Assembly (NCBI GenBank): GCA_018818835.1
Contig: JAHIRD010000039.1
Coordinates: forward strand, 1 to 64,000
Direction of reading: 5' to 3'
Length of the DNA stretch: 64,000 bases
From: Pseudomonadota bacterium
Lineage (GTDB): Bacteria; Desulfobacterota; Desulfobacteria; Desulfobacterales; Desulfolunaceae
In this document: positions 36,595 to 44,845 of the stretch, in pieces
How the letters are laid out: each line of letters begins with the position of its first letter
Numbering within the stretch: position 1 is the first letter of the stretch
The notes under the pieces: generated by a model
Database searches by the model: none
The model's input: only the letters and a program-made list of their open reading frames with translations
What the model was told of the DNA's origin: nothing
Made by a program: the position numbers and the translations under genes

Positions 36595-37533
36595 ATGACT
36601 GTACTTAAAAAAAAATATCGGTATATCCAGACATTTCATGATGATTATGTGGTTCATGAACGCTGCCATCTGGGTTTTTACAGGGTGGCAGCGTGTGATC
36701 ATAACACACGGTACCTGAGGTCTCATATGTCCGGGGCGCTGTTTCCCCATTTTGGTTTTTCATTTTATGATGATCCGCCAGGCCGGATCATTCGAAAAGG
36801 GAAAGGGGATATTCCCTCGCTTTTTCAGTCCAACCGTTTGCTCACCATGGGCCTTCACAGTCTAATGAAGCAGGTGAACGCATGTGATATATTCACGGAT
36901 CAAGGACTTGCATCTTACAGGGGTATATCCTTTTTGATGATGATGGGAACTTCGGATCAGCTGTTAGAGGACCTGGGCTGCCTTTACGACCCCTTGCTTT
37001 CCTTGGATGGTGACGAAAACAAGACCGAGATAAGTCGGGCACTGGAACGTATGTGCGGGACACCATACGGTCATCGTCAAGACGTTTATGAACGGATTCA
37101 TGAAAATAAGGAGATTTATGAAGAGGTTTTTCATCTGGATATTCAAAAGGATACCGGTTATCTTGACTTTATCTATCTGACGGCACAGACCATGACGTCC
37201 ATTGAGCTGTCTCACAAAACCGTGCTGAACCTCATTCGGGAAGGGGGCGGAAAGCTTAGAACTCTGTTTCAAGCCCCCCTTTGCCCTGACTTGGATAAGA
37301 CTCTGCTTTCAAGCATATTTTCATTTGATGAATCAAAGACAAGGCAGATGGTCTGGAATGAAAATAATCATCTTCTTTTTGGTGTTTTTCCGGGAATGTT
37401 CGGATTTGAAGGGGCGATCTTTGATGTGACCACAGGGATTGTCAGCGGTAAGCGAAAGGATCTGGTTCGTTTTCTTCTTTTTTTGAATGGGACAGGCATA
37501 CTGGCTGAAAGGGATCTTCGTTATCTGGTCTGA
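36595..37533 (+). CDS. Hypothetical protein, 312 aa
   Basis: A soluble protein I do not recognise. It starts with a beta-rich segment (YRYIQTFHDDYVVHERCHLGFYRV), has histidines and cysteines scattered without a CxxC motif, a helical middle (SRALERMCGTPYGHRQDVYERI) and an ending with several short hydrophobic strands (LLFGVFPGMFGFEGAIFDVT). No ribosome-binding site is clear before the ATG. A strong bidirectional terminator follows, so it is a single-gene unit. Confidence 0.6.
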   Translation: MTVLKKKYRYIQTFHDDYVVHERCHLGFYRVAACDHNTRYLRSHMSGALFPHFGFSFYDDPPGRIIRKGKGDIPSLFQSNRLLTMGLHSLMKQVNACDIFTDQGLASYRGISFLMMMGTSDQLLEDLGCLYDPLLSLDGDENKTEISRALERMCGTPYGHRQDVYERIHENKEIYEEVFHLDIQKDTGYLDFIYLTAQTMTSIELSHKTVLNLIREGGGKLRTLFQAPLCPDLDKTLLSSIFSFDESKTRQMVWNENNHLLFGVFPGMFGFEGAIFDVTTGIVSGKRKDLVRFLLFLNGTGILAERDLRYLV

Positions 37534-37549
37534 CACGGGGGTAAATAAA

Positions 37550-37588
37550 AAACCACGTCCGCATTAAAACCTTCTGCGAACGTGGTTT
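37550..37588. terminator. Bidirectional intrinsic terminator
   Basis: AAACCACGTCCGCA and TGCGAACGTGGTTT pair over 14 positions with one mismatch and an 11-base loop, with A/T runs on both sides. It separates the convergent genes at 36595 (plus) and 37601 (minus). Confidence 0.85.
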
Positions 37589-37600
37589 AAAAATAGCAAA

Positions 37601-37792
37601 TTATTCCAAGGTTATGCAGCTTGCAGGGCAGGCATCAATGGCTTCTTGGATGGCGTCTTTGTCCCCACCTTCTGCTTTGATGACGATGGCTTTTTCTTCA
37701 TCATCATTAAATTCAAAAATATCCGGTGCAATCTCAACACATGCTTCACAACCCATACATTCTTCTTCATCGATAACAACTTTTTTACCCAT
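37601..37792 (-). CDS. Single-cluster [4Fe-4S] ferredoxin
   Basis: 63 residues, acidic. Cluster ligands are Cys12, Cys15 and Cys18 (ECMGCEAC) plus Cys55 before proline (DACPASC), as in Desulfovibrio ferredoxin I-type and Thermotoga-type proteins; a second pair that would hold another cluster is absent. Such ferredoxins shuttle low-potential electrons in the cytoplasm. AAGGA lies before the ATG on the minus strand. It is a monocistronic gene ended by the terminator at 37550-37588. Confidence 0.93.
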   Translation of the reverse strand: MGKKVVIDEEECMGCEACVEIAPDIFEFNDDEEKAIVIKAEGGDKDAIQEAIDACPASCITLE

Positions 37793-37805
37793 TTCCTTGT
37801 CTCCA

Positions 37806-38047
37806 TTGTTAAATGTTTTCAGTCAATTTCCCGGTCATATGAAATGATTTGACCGGATTATTAATTCATCCATTTGTTCAAATTATCGGGGTTAGAACTT
37901 GGCTTGTCTTGGTATCCCTTGTTGGGTGCCAGCTTTAACGTGATAATCTTGCATTCAATTGAATCTCAGATACCGGACCATAAAACAGGGCTTTGGGGTT
38001 CCATGAAAAAATTGATGAGACAGTATAGCAATCCTGTCTCCTTTTTT
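37806..38047 (+). ncRNA. Possible small RNA ending in an intrinsic terminator
   Basis: No gene with credible signals lies here, yet a good plus-strand terminator is present: GAGACAG (38017-38023), CTGTCTC (38034-38040), then CTTTTTT. Something on the plus strand must be ended by it, and the upstream gene on that strand already has its own terminator at 37550. A non-coding transcript is one explanation; start point unknown. Confidence 0.25.
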
Positions 38048-38146
38048 GCAAAACAATTTTATGAAAAAAAAATGATTTATTGATTAAAATTCGATATAAT
38101 TAAATTCTTTTCCATGTAAATCTTATCTTTCAAGGAGACACGAGGC

Positions 38147-39046
38147 ATGAAGGCACTTATCACAGGAGGTACAGGTTTTGTGGGATCCTGCTTAACAGGA
38201 CGATTGCTTGATCTGGGTTGGGATGTGACCATCACCGGACGATCATCAAAGAGCAGCTATGCTGGAAGAAAAGGTTTCAGCCAGATTGTTTGTGACACCA
38301 CGATCAAAGGAGACTGGCAGACCCGGGTCGCTGATATGGATGTGGTGATCAATCTGGCAGGCAAGAACATTTTTACCCGCTGGAATGCAGGGAATAAACT
38401 TGAAATCAAGGAAAGTCGTTTTTTGACCACCATCAACCTTGTGGAGGCGATGTCCAAAGGGAATGTTCGTGTTTTTCTAAGCACATCAGCCTCGGGGTTC
38501 TACGGTGATCGAAAGGATGACATTCTGACCGAAAAGTCATCAAAGGGTGACGGTTTTTTATCCGATGTGTGTATGGTCTGGGAAAACCAGGCACTTAAAG
38601 CTGAAGCAAACGGTATTCGAACGGTATTGATGCGTTTCGGTATGATTCTCGGAAAAGAGGGCGGGGCTTTGAAAATGATGGTGACCCCATTCAAGCTTGG
38701 CCTTGGAGGCAAACTTGGGGCAGGAGACCATTGGATGTCCTGGATGCACATTGATGATCTGGTCTCGGCCATTTTATTATTAATTAAGCATGAGGGTGCA
38801 CGTGGCCCCATCAACTTTTGTTCGCCATATGCCATTCGAAACAATGATTTTACACGCGCCATGGCCCATGCCCTTGGTCGTCCGGCCTTTTTCACCATTC
38901 CTTCCTGGGCACTTAAGGGGGTCATGGGGGAACTTGCAGATGCTTTATTGAGCAGTCAGAGAATGGTTGCTGGAGAATTAAACAGTCTGGGCCATCATTT
39001 TTCATATCCGGAAATCGATATGGCCTTGACTCATCTACTCGGATAA
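38147..39046 (+). CDS. TIGR01777-family NAD(P)-dependent epimerase (YfcH/SDR39U1 type)
   Basis: 299 residues, AAGGAG 10 bases before the ATG. The N-terminal nucleotide-binding motif ALITGGTGFVGSCL, then VVINLAGKNIFTRWN and STSASGFYGDRKDD, and MRFGMILGKEGGALKMM are typical of atypical SDR proteins of this family. The C-terminal DUF1731 region (LGRPAFFTIPSWALKGVMGELADALLSSQRMV) completes it. The substrate is unknown for the whole family. A VOC gene follows 17 bases later, probably in one operon. Confidence 0.92.
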   Translation: MKALITGGTGFVGSCLTGRLLDLGWDVTITGRSSKSSYAGRKGFSQIVCDTTIKGDWQTRVADMDVVINLAGKNIFTRWNAGNKLEIKESRFLTTINLVEAMSKGNVRVFLSTSASGFYGDRKDDILTEKSSKGDGFLSDVCMVWENQALKAEANGIRTVLMRFGMILGKEGGALKMMVTPFKLGLGGKLGAGDHWMSWMHIDDLVSAILLLIKHEGARGPINFCSPYAIRNNDFTRAMAHALGRPAFFTIPSWALKGVMGELADALLSSQRMVAGELNSLGHHFSYPEIDMALTHLLG

Positions 39047-39063
39047 CAAGGAGATTTATAACC

Positions 39064-39576
39064 GTGGGAAAATACACCGGCATTCACCATCTGGCCTTGA
39101 TTACCGATGATATGGACAAAACCATCCGTTTCTGGCGGGATCTTCTGGGCATGAAGATGCTTGCGGCCACAGGAGATGGGCAAAACAAACAGTATTATTT
39201 CGAGATCTGTGAAAACACCATGATTTCATTTTTTGAATGGCCCGAGTCAACGAATCCTGAAAAAAAGCATCATGGTGTTCCCACCATAAAGCCATTGGCC
39301 TTTGATCATGTGGCCATTGGTGTTGAAAATGACGTGGAACTCAGCCGCTTAAAAAAGCTTCTTGAATCAGCAGGATTCAAGGCGTCCCATGTGGTGGACC
39401 ATGGCTATTTCCATTCTGTTTATGCCTTTGACCCCAATTCCATCCCCATCGAATTCACAACGGATGTGAAGGGGAAAAGCTTAAGGGAAATACCGCGAAT
39501 GAGTGATAGGAACATCGGGGACATCGCCCTGGAAGGGCATGACCCCCAACCGGATAAATGGCCGCTTTCTGAGTAA
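39064..39576 (+). CDS. VOC family protein (glyoxalase-like dioxygenase fold)
   Basis: 170 residues from a GTG start, with AAGGAGA 8 bases upstream. Metal-ligand candidates are the His in GIHHLALITDDMDKTIRFW, the His in LAFDHVAIGVEND, and the Glu in PNSIPIEFTTD, a full set for one metal site. The two VOC half-repeats are complete. The function is not determinable; it is cotranscribed with the epimerase. Confidence 0.87.
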   Translation: MGKYTGIHHLALITDDMDKTIRFWRDLLGMKMLAATGDGQNKQYYFEICENTMISFFEWPESTNPEKKHHGVPTIKPLAFDHVAIGVENDVELSRLKKLLESAGFKASHVVDHGYFHSVYAFDPNSIPIEFTTDVKGKSLREIPRMSDRNIGDIALEGHDPQPDKWPLSE

Positions 39577-39580
39577 AATC

Positions 39581-40585
39581 CTATGACACGACCTTAACAA
39601 TCGCCCGGCCTGTTCGCTGATGGTTCAACAGCTTGTCGATTTCCTTGTCCAGGGATTCCAGGTTCGGAAGCTCCTTTGCTATGGTGTTTAATTGAGGGAT
39701 TTTCCATTCCCCCGCAAGTTTTCCCCAGATAATACAGCGAAGATCCATGGGGGTTGTGGCTGAATCAATGCCTGCAAGGGTGATTCCCCTTAAAATGAAT
39801 GGATAGACGGTTGTTGCAAGATCTGCACTGCCGACATTTCCGCAGGTGGTAACAATTCCGTGGCGCTGAACAGATCGAAGGGCCGTTGCAAGAAGGTTCC
39901 CCCCCACCGCATCAACAACCCCAGCCCATTTTTGTTCAAGCAGAGGCCTGGAACTATTATCCATCGCATCTTCAATGGATATGACGCTTGAGGCCCCAAT
40001 GGATTTTAAATAGTCTGTGCGGTCATGGTGTCCATTGACGGCCGTTACCTGAAACCCCATTTTTGCAAGAATGGCTACCGCGATACTCCCTACCCCGCCA
40101 GTGGCACCACTGACAAGAATACGGCCTTGGTCCGATGTCAGACCGTGATTTATAAGACGATGACAGGATAAACCTGCAGTAAAACCGGCCGTTCCATACA
40201 TCATGCTCTCCCTTAATGCCAGATTCACGGGCAGGGGGACCACCCATGTTTCGGGCACACGGATATATTCGGCAAACCCCCCTGAGGTGTTCATACCCAG
40301 GTCATAGCCTGTGACCAGAACCGAATCACCCGTCCGGAATGCCTTGCTCGTACTTTCTTCAACAATGCCCGCCGCATCAATGCCCGGAGTGTGTGGGAAC
40401 GACCGCGTAACACCCCGGTTCCCCTGGGTGGAAAGCACATCCTTGTAATTCAGTGATGAATAATGGACTCGGATCAGCACATCACCCAGGGGAAGGTCAT
40501 CCAGGGTCTTTTGGCTGATGATTTTTGTATAGTGTCCCGTGTCGGTTTCTTGGACAATCATGGTCTTGAATGATTTTGAACTCAT
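39581..40585 (-). CDS. YhdH/AcuI-type quinone oxidoreductase (acrylyl-CoA reductase family)
   Basis: About 334 residues of the zinc-free MDR superfamily. I use the ATG at 40585 because GAGG lies 7 bases upstream; an ATG four codons earlier is in frame. Marks are the N-terminal SSLNYKDVLSTQGNRGVTRSFPHTPGIDAAG (in place of the zinc-site GHE), the nucleotide-binding VSGATGGVGSIAVAILAKMG, and QRHGIVTTCGNVGSADLATTVYPFILRG. Characterised members reduce acrylyl-CoA with NADPH. It converges with the epimerase/VOC pair with only 4 bases between stops. Confidence 0.9.
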   Translation of the reverse strand: MSSKSFKTMIVQETDTGHYTKIISQKTLDDLPLGDVLIRVHYSSLNYKDVLSTQGNRGVTRSFPHTPGIDAAGIVEESTSKAFRTGDSVLVTGYDLGMNTSGGFAEYIRVPETWVVPLPVNLALRESMMYGTAGFTAGLSCHRLINHGLTSDQGRILVSGATGGVGSIAVAILAKMGFQVTAVNGHHDRTDYLKSIGASSVISIEDAMDNSSRPLLEQKWAGVVDAVGGNLLATALRSVQRHGIVTTCGNVGSADLATTVYPFILRGITLAGIDSATTPMDLRCIIWGKLAGEWKIPQLNTIAKELPNLESLDKEIDKLLNHQRTGRAIVKVVS

Positions 40586-40888
40586 AAAACACCTCATTTA
40601 TATAGGGGTCAAGAAGAGAAGACGTATGAAATTGGATCACGATCTTCTTAAACTATCACACGGACATATTTATTAAAACATCACGCAAATAAAAATATTT
40701 ATCGTGAGGCCATCAAATTTAACAGTGTTAAGATTTATGACCAGCCTTAAGAGCTGGTATGATTTTTGTATTGGTCTTATGTGATTCATAATAAGATAGG
40801 ATCCATAGACAATATTCAAACAGGTCGCTTGTCATTGGCAAGGTCTTTTGGATCACATCGTCTATGAAATACATGGAGTCAACAGTTA
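40586..40888. other. Divergent intergenic region
   Basis: 303 bases between two divergent genes, A/T-rich, so both promoters should be here. The only structure I see is an accagc/gctggt stem at 40741-40760. No ribosome-binding site is clear before the ATG at 40889. Confidence 0.3.
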
Positions 40889-41719
40889 ATGAATAAAAGA
40901 CGAATATCCGTCAATCTGATTGTTTTTTTGGTGATTATTCACTTTTTAGGATGTAATGGCACCAATTCATCAAATCATGCCAACGTCCTGGTTATGGATG
41001 ATGATTTTAATATCACTGCCCGCCAACCCTATGAAAACAAGGGGCACTGGGAATGGAATGCCCCGATTGAAGGTCCTGGTTACTGTGGCCCCGCATCGTT
41101 ATATCATATCATTGCGTATTATGATGATCAGGGGTCTTATTACTATAGGGTTCAATCCCTTTTCAGTTCAACCTGGGGTGACGGTATGCTCGATATCCCT
41201 GTCATAACGTCCGACCATCCCACCCCGATTGGTGAAACAGAGTTCGGTCAGTTTATTCAGCCTGACAATTACGGCTCCGGCTGGGATCTTCTGGATAATA
41301 TAACCCATCTTTATTATACTCTTGATTTGAACGATAATGTCTATGATGCGTTTGTCTGCTCGTCATACACCGAACCCGATGCTGTTGAAGTACGGCAAAA
41401 TCGGCTGGATAACATCCTTGAAAATGTCTTAGAAAAAGATGTCCCTGTGGTTATCCATCTTTCAAGTGCCTATCCGGGTTATGGGCATTATGTGACCCTT
41501 ATCGGATATGACCCTGTTAAGGGCTATGTCTATTATGTCGACTCTCTGAAAAATGATTCAGGGATTATCAGCGTACCGGTCAGTGATTTTCTTTCGTCCA
41601 ACTTCTATAATGGCGGCCTTCTTTATAGCGCTCGATGGGATGGAGAGTGGATGGCCTTCTGGCATCGGGGAAAAAATATTGTCTGTACACCCTGCGTTGA
41701 GTCCAAAGGGGATGAATGA
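40889..41719 (+). CDS. Lipoprotein with C39-like papain-fold peptidase domain
   Basis: 276 residues. The N-terminus is a lipoprotein signal (VNLIVFLVIIHFLGC, lipid-anchored Cys22). The catalytic domain shows the C39/papain pattern: Cys66 in GPGYCGPASLYHIIAYY, His200 in YPGYGHYVTLIGYD and Asp218 in YVYYVDSLKND. Related domains process peptides or degrade cell-wall or toxin proteins. No partner transporter or precursor peptide is next to it, so the substrate is unknown. It acts at the membrane surface facing the periplasm or outside. Confidence 0.8.
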   Translation: MNKRRISVNLIVFLVIIHFLGCNGTNSSNHANVLVMDDDFNITARQPYENKGHWEWNAPIEGPGYCGPASLYHIIAYYDDQGSYYYRVQSLFSSTWGDGMLDIPVITSDHPTPIGETEFGQFIQPDNYGSGWDLLDNITHLYYTLDLNDNVYDAFVCSSYTEPDAVEVRQNRLDNILENVLEKDVPVVIHLSSAYPGYGHYVTLIGYDPVKGYVYYVDSLKNDSGIISVPVSDFLSSNFYNGGLLYSARWDGEWMAFWHRGKNIVCTPCVESKGDE

Positions 41720-41871
41720 TCTCTGATGTCGGAGTCGAAAATTTACATGTCGGCCATCGTTTTACGAAGAAGTAAGGCCGACCGTCTCTACGGAAGACCC
41801 TTGCACCGTGAAAATCTGTGAAAATCTGAAAACGCCGCTATGGACCCTGAGATGCCATTTTGGGATGGGCA

Positions 41872-43764
41872 CTATTTAAGGACAGCAAATATATGCCTGT
41901 TTTCCTGAATAAACGCCTCAGCTTCCATGGCAATGGGTTCAATTTCATCCTGGACAATCCCTGGGAAAACCTCTTTGATAATATGCCAGTGGCCGTAGGT
42001 CAGGCATGGAGAATAGGGGGTGACCATCTGGGATAATTCATCTGTAGGGCCGGTCTTGTGATAAAGATAATCAGCAAAACCGATGATGGCGGCAAGCCGT
42101 GTGTGTTCGGTTGCAAAAAATGGCTGGTGGTGATAGGCCGCCGCCTGGATGAGGGGTTCCGGAAGGTTCCAGTATGAAGCGATATATTTTCCGATAATTG
42201 CATGGTTGATCCCGAAACATTCCTCCTCAAGTTCGTAAAGGGGAATGTCGAATTCCGCAGCGTCAAGATGAAGTTTGTCATAGGCTTCGGGGTAATTCTC
42301 AACAAGAAAAATCTTTCCGAAATCGTGGAGAAGGCCAGCAGTAAAAAGGCCTGGCTCATCTTTTTTTCGGTATTTTTTATAAAGATAACGGCAGATCAGG
42401 GCGGTTCCCATCAGGTGGTGCCACAAGGCTTTGGGTTTGTAGAGGCCTTTGGTGGGCAGGACATCAATGGCCCGTGACGCTCCAAGGCCCAATGCCAGGT
42501 TCACCAGCTCTTCCCGTCCCAGAATAATGACTGCCCGTTCGATGGTTTCGATTTTCTGTGGGAAACCATAAAACGCCGAATTGACAATTTTTAAGAGGGT
42601 CAGAGTCAGGGATGGATCATTTTTGATAAGCGTGGTCAGTTCATCAATCCCTGAATCAGGATTTCTGGCAATATTGACAATGGCGATGGCGACCTTGGAA
42701 AGGGTCGGAAATGAGGTGACTTTTTTTAATTTTTCAGGGATTTCCTGTCTCATGTGCACGAAACGGTCATCATTGTCAAAGCCGCTCATTTTGATCAGAA
42801 GTTCCTCGACCCGTTGCCTGGCCCCAGCGTTTGAAACCGGTTTTCTCCTGTTCATGATGGCTTTTTCAAGTCCCTTGATCAGGGGTGACGTAAGGGGCAT
42901 CCGATAAAGAAATTCCCATTGCCGAACCTGGGGCATGTTTCCCAATCCCATCCATAGTGAATCAAGGTCTTGTTCCCCAAGCCATTTGAATTTTTTCCCA
43001 CGGGCACTGATCAGCATCTGCTGGAACATGTCCATGGCCGATTCACTGTCTTTGAGAATTTTTCCAAGGGACAGTCGCCCTTCATGATCTTCCGGGCATT
43101 CCTCTGACAGAGTCGGGCCTGCCATGGCCATGGATTTTTTTTCAGCGTACTGAAGAAGATCCCATGGATCCTGACCGTTTTTCGGGTACACAGCAAGACC
43201 CCTGAATATTTTCGCAGAATCGCCCATTAAGGGACCAAGTATACCATCAAGCTGCTCGAGAGTATGGATGCCTTTGGCCGTATCTGAGAAATAATCAAGA
43301 ATCACAAGCCGCGAATCATCAACCGGCAGAACTGTCACGGATTTTTTTAAGCCGTCTTCAATTTTGTCTTCAAATCCTTGCAGCAAGGATGGGAAAATGG
43401 CTTGATCCGAATCCGGCACACGTCTCACACTGATCAGCAAAAAAGGATATTTGCCCTGGGCTGCTTTGGTTATTTCATGATGAATACGTTTATAGGCTTT
43501 TTGACTGATGGGAAACGGACATTGCGAATTATCTTCCATGGTGTCGATATGGGCTCGTCCCCCTGCATCTTCGATCTGGTCTCGAATGGTTTTAATCTGT
43601 TCTTCATCATGGGAAAGGGTAAGGACACGCGGTGGTGACGTAAAAATAGCCCGGATTTTTCCTTCGGAATAATTCAATGTTTCTTTAAGGTAATATACAA
43701 TTTTATCCGGGGGAATATTATTTCTTAAACCAGTAAAAATAAGCCTGTAATAGGAGCTGTCCAT
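41872..43764 (-). CDS. HDOD-domain signalling protein
   Basis: About 630 residues. The ATG at 43764 is preceded by GAAGG at 7 bases; a TTG five codons earlier is in frame. The N-terminal 80 residues (YYRLIFTGLRNNIPPDKIVYYL) look like a small domain of unknown role. The HDOD domain is in the second half: FPTLSKVAIAIVNIARNPDSG, KNDPSLTLTLLKIVNSAFYGFP, IERAVIILGREELVNLAL, then LFTAGLLHDFGKIFL and AIIGKYIASYWNLPEPL. HDOD proteins are HD-related and often regulate behaviour or stress without phosphodiesterase activity; here an HD pair (LLHDFGK) is kept. Soluble. Confidence 0.87.
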   Translation of the reverse strand: MDSSYYRLIFTGLRNNIPPDKIVYYLKETLNYSEGKIRAIFTSPPRVLTLSHDEEQIKTIRDQIEDAGGRAHIDTMEDNSQCPFPISQKAYKRIHHEITKAAQGKYPFLLISVRRVPDSDQAIFPSLLQGFEDKIEDGLKKSVTVLPVDDSRLVILDYFSDTAKGIHTLEQLDGILGPLMGDSAKIFRGLAVYPKNGQDPWDLLQYAEKKSMAMAGPTLSEECPEDHEGRLSLGKILKDSESAMDMFQQMLISARGKKFKWLGEQDLDSLWMGLGNMPQVRQWEFLYRMPLTSPLIKGLEKAIMNRRKPVSNAGARQRVEELLIKMSGFDNDDRFVHMRQEIPEKLKKVTSFPTLSKVAIAIVNIARNPDSGIDELTTLIKNDPSLTLTLLKIVNSAFYGFPQKIETIERAVIILGREELVNLALGLGASRAIDVLPTKGLYKPKALWHHLMGTALICRYLYKKYRKKDEPGLFTAGLLHDFGKIFLVENYPEAYDKLHLDAAEFDIPLYELEEECFGINHAIIGKYIASYWNLPEPLIQAAAYHHQPFFATEHTRLAAIIGFADYLYHKTGPTDELSQMVTPYSPCLTYGHWHIIKEVFPGIVQDEIEPIAMEAEAFIQENRHIFAVLK

Positions 43765-43908
43765 GGGGGGTACCTTCAATTTGATAATTAAAAGATGATA
43801 GCATTGGCTTTTCTAAGAAGGAGACGATTTCGTATTATACGAAACTCTTAAGGGCTTGTCAATCACCACACATATCTCAACGATTTTGTTTTACGTTACA
43901 ACCAAGGC

Positions 43909-44042
43909 TGATGAACTCGCGAAAAGTCCATGGATGGCTTTGGAAAAAGATTCATCGTCAAGGCATCGTGTTTGAACGGGGTTACGGGATCATCCAAACT
44001 CTATAACGCTGCATATAGGCCTTTTTTTCCCACGCTATCAAG
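43909..44042 (-). repeat. Worn copy of the tgatggcgtcgtaaaaagtc repeat, reverse orientation
   Basis: Read on the minus strand it gives ttgatagcgtgggaaaaaaa, then cctatatgcagcgttatagagtttgg, and ends in cttttcgcgagttcatca. These align, with many changes, to the copy at 34721, including the gcagcgttatag block and the closing arm. It lies between the HDOD gene and the cytochrome operon. Confidence 0.6.
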
Positions 44043-44243
44043 GCTTGACAGCATAGCAGTCCTTTGTTATCGTACATAAAAATGTCCGTGATAGACGAAC
44101 CACAGGTTTTTAAAAAATCCCTAAAAAGTTTTATTTCATGCCTTTAATTAAGGAGATTCCTTTTTCTCATTTTTGAATCTCTCAATCTGGGATAACACGA
44201 GCCAGAGGCAAAAAAACGATTGAAAATCAATGGACGTGAATCC

Positions 44244-44762
44244 ATGAAGAAATATTACAAACAGATCATGATTCTTTGTTTCGGCGGCGTTCTTGGCATG
44301 TCTTTTCTTATGATGAGCAACATCGCCATGCTGATGACGTCCACCCCGGAATTCTGCTCTTCATGCCATGAAATTCAACCGGCCTATAACGAGTGGAAAA
44401 CATCCAGCCATGCCAATAACGATAAGGGTGTGGTTGCTGTGTGTATGGATTGTCATCTGCCTCGTCCTGAGGATACGGTGCGTTTTTTTTATACCAAAAC
44501 CCTGCATGGTCTCAAAGATGTGGTGGGCCACATGGTGGGTGGAGAGTATGACCGACTTGAAAATCGTAAGGCAGCCTATGGCAGCATTGACAACAGCTAT
44601 TGCATGAAGTGCCATAAAAATCTTCTTTATATTTCCGATAAACGGGGAGCCATGCTGGCACATCGGACAGTGTTGTATCCTATGAAGGGATATGAAAAAA
44701 AATGCACGGATTGCCATCAGAATCTTGTTCATAAACCAGCCGCTTCTTTTTCAATGAAATGA
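44244..44762 (+). CDS. NapC/NirT/NrfH-type tetrahaem cytochrome c (membrane quinol oxidase of the HAO-like module)
   Basis: About 172 residues from ATG 44244 (TTG at 44220 also in frame). One N-terminal membrane anchor (MILCFGGVLGMSFLMMSNIAML) is followed by a periplasmic domain with four CxxCH haem sites: CSSCH, CMDCH, CMKCH and CTDCH. The FCSSCHEIQPAYNEWKTSSH start is typical of NapC/NrfH proteins, which take electrons from menaquinol and pass them to a periplasmic multihaem reductase. The octahaem gene follows 83 bases later, so the two form a module like HaoC-HaoA of epsilonproteobacteria. Confidence 0.92.
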   Translation: MKKYYKQIMILCFGGVLGMSFLMMSNIAMLMTSTPEFCSSCHEIQPAYNEWKTSSHANNDKGVVAVCMDCHLPRPEDTVRFFYTKTLHGLKDVVGHMVGGEYDRLENRKAAYGSIDNSYCMKCHKNLLYISDKRGAMLAHRTVLYPMKGYEKKCTDCHQNLVHKPAASFSMK

Positions 44763-44845
44763 TGTAATAGACGTGTTTCATCCCAACGAGGATGAGAAAA
44801 CAATAAACCATAGAAATAGAACAGGAACCAAAGGGGATACGCACA

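Noticed and set aside
41830-41856. Possible further copy of the tgatggcgtcgtaaaaagtc repeat
   Set aside because: Only aacgccgctatgg matches a short inner part; too short to call.
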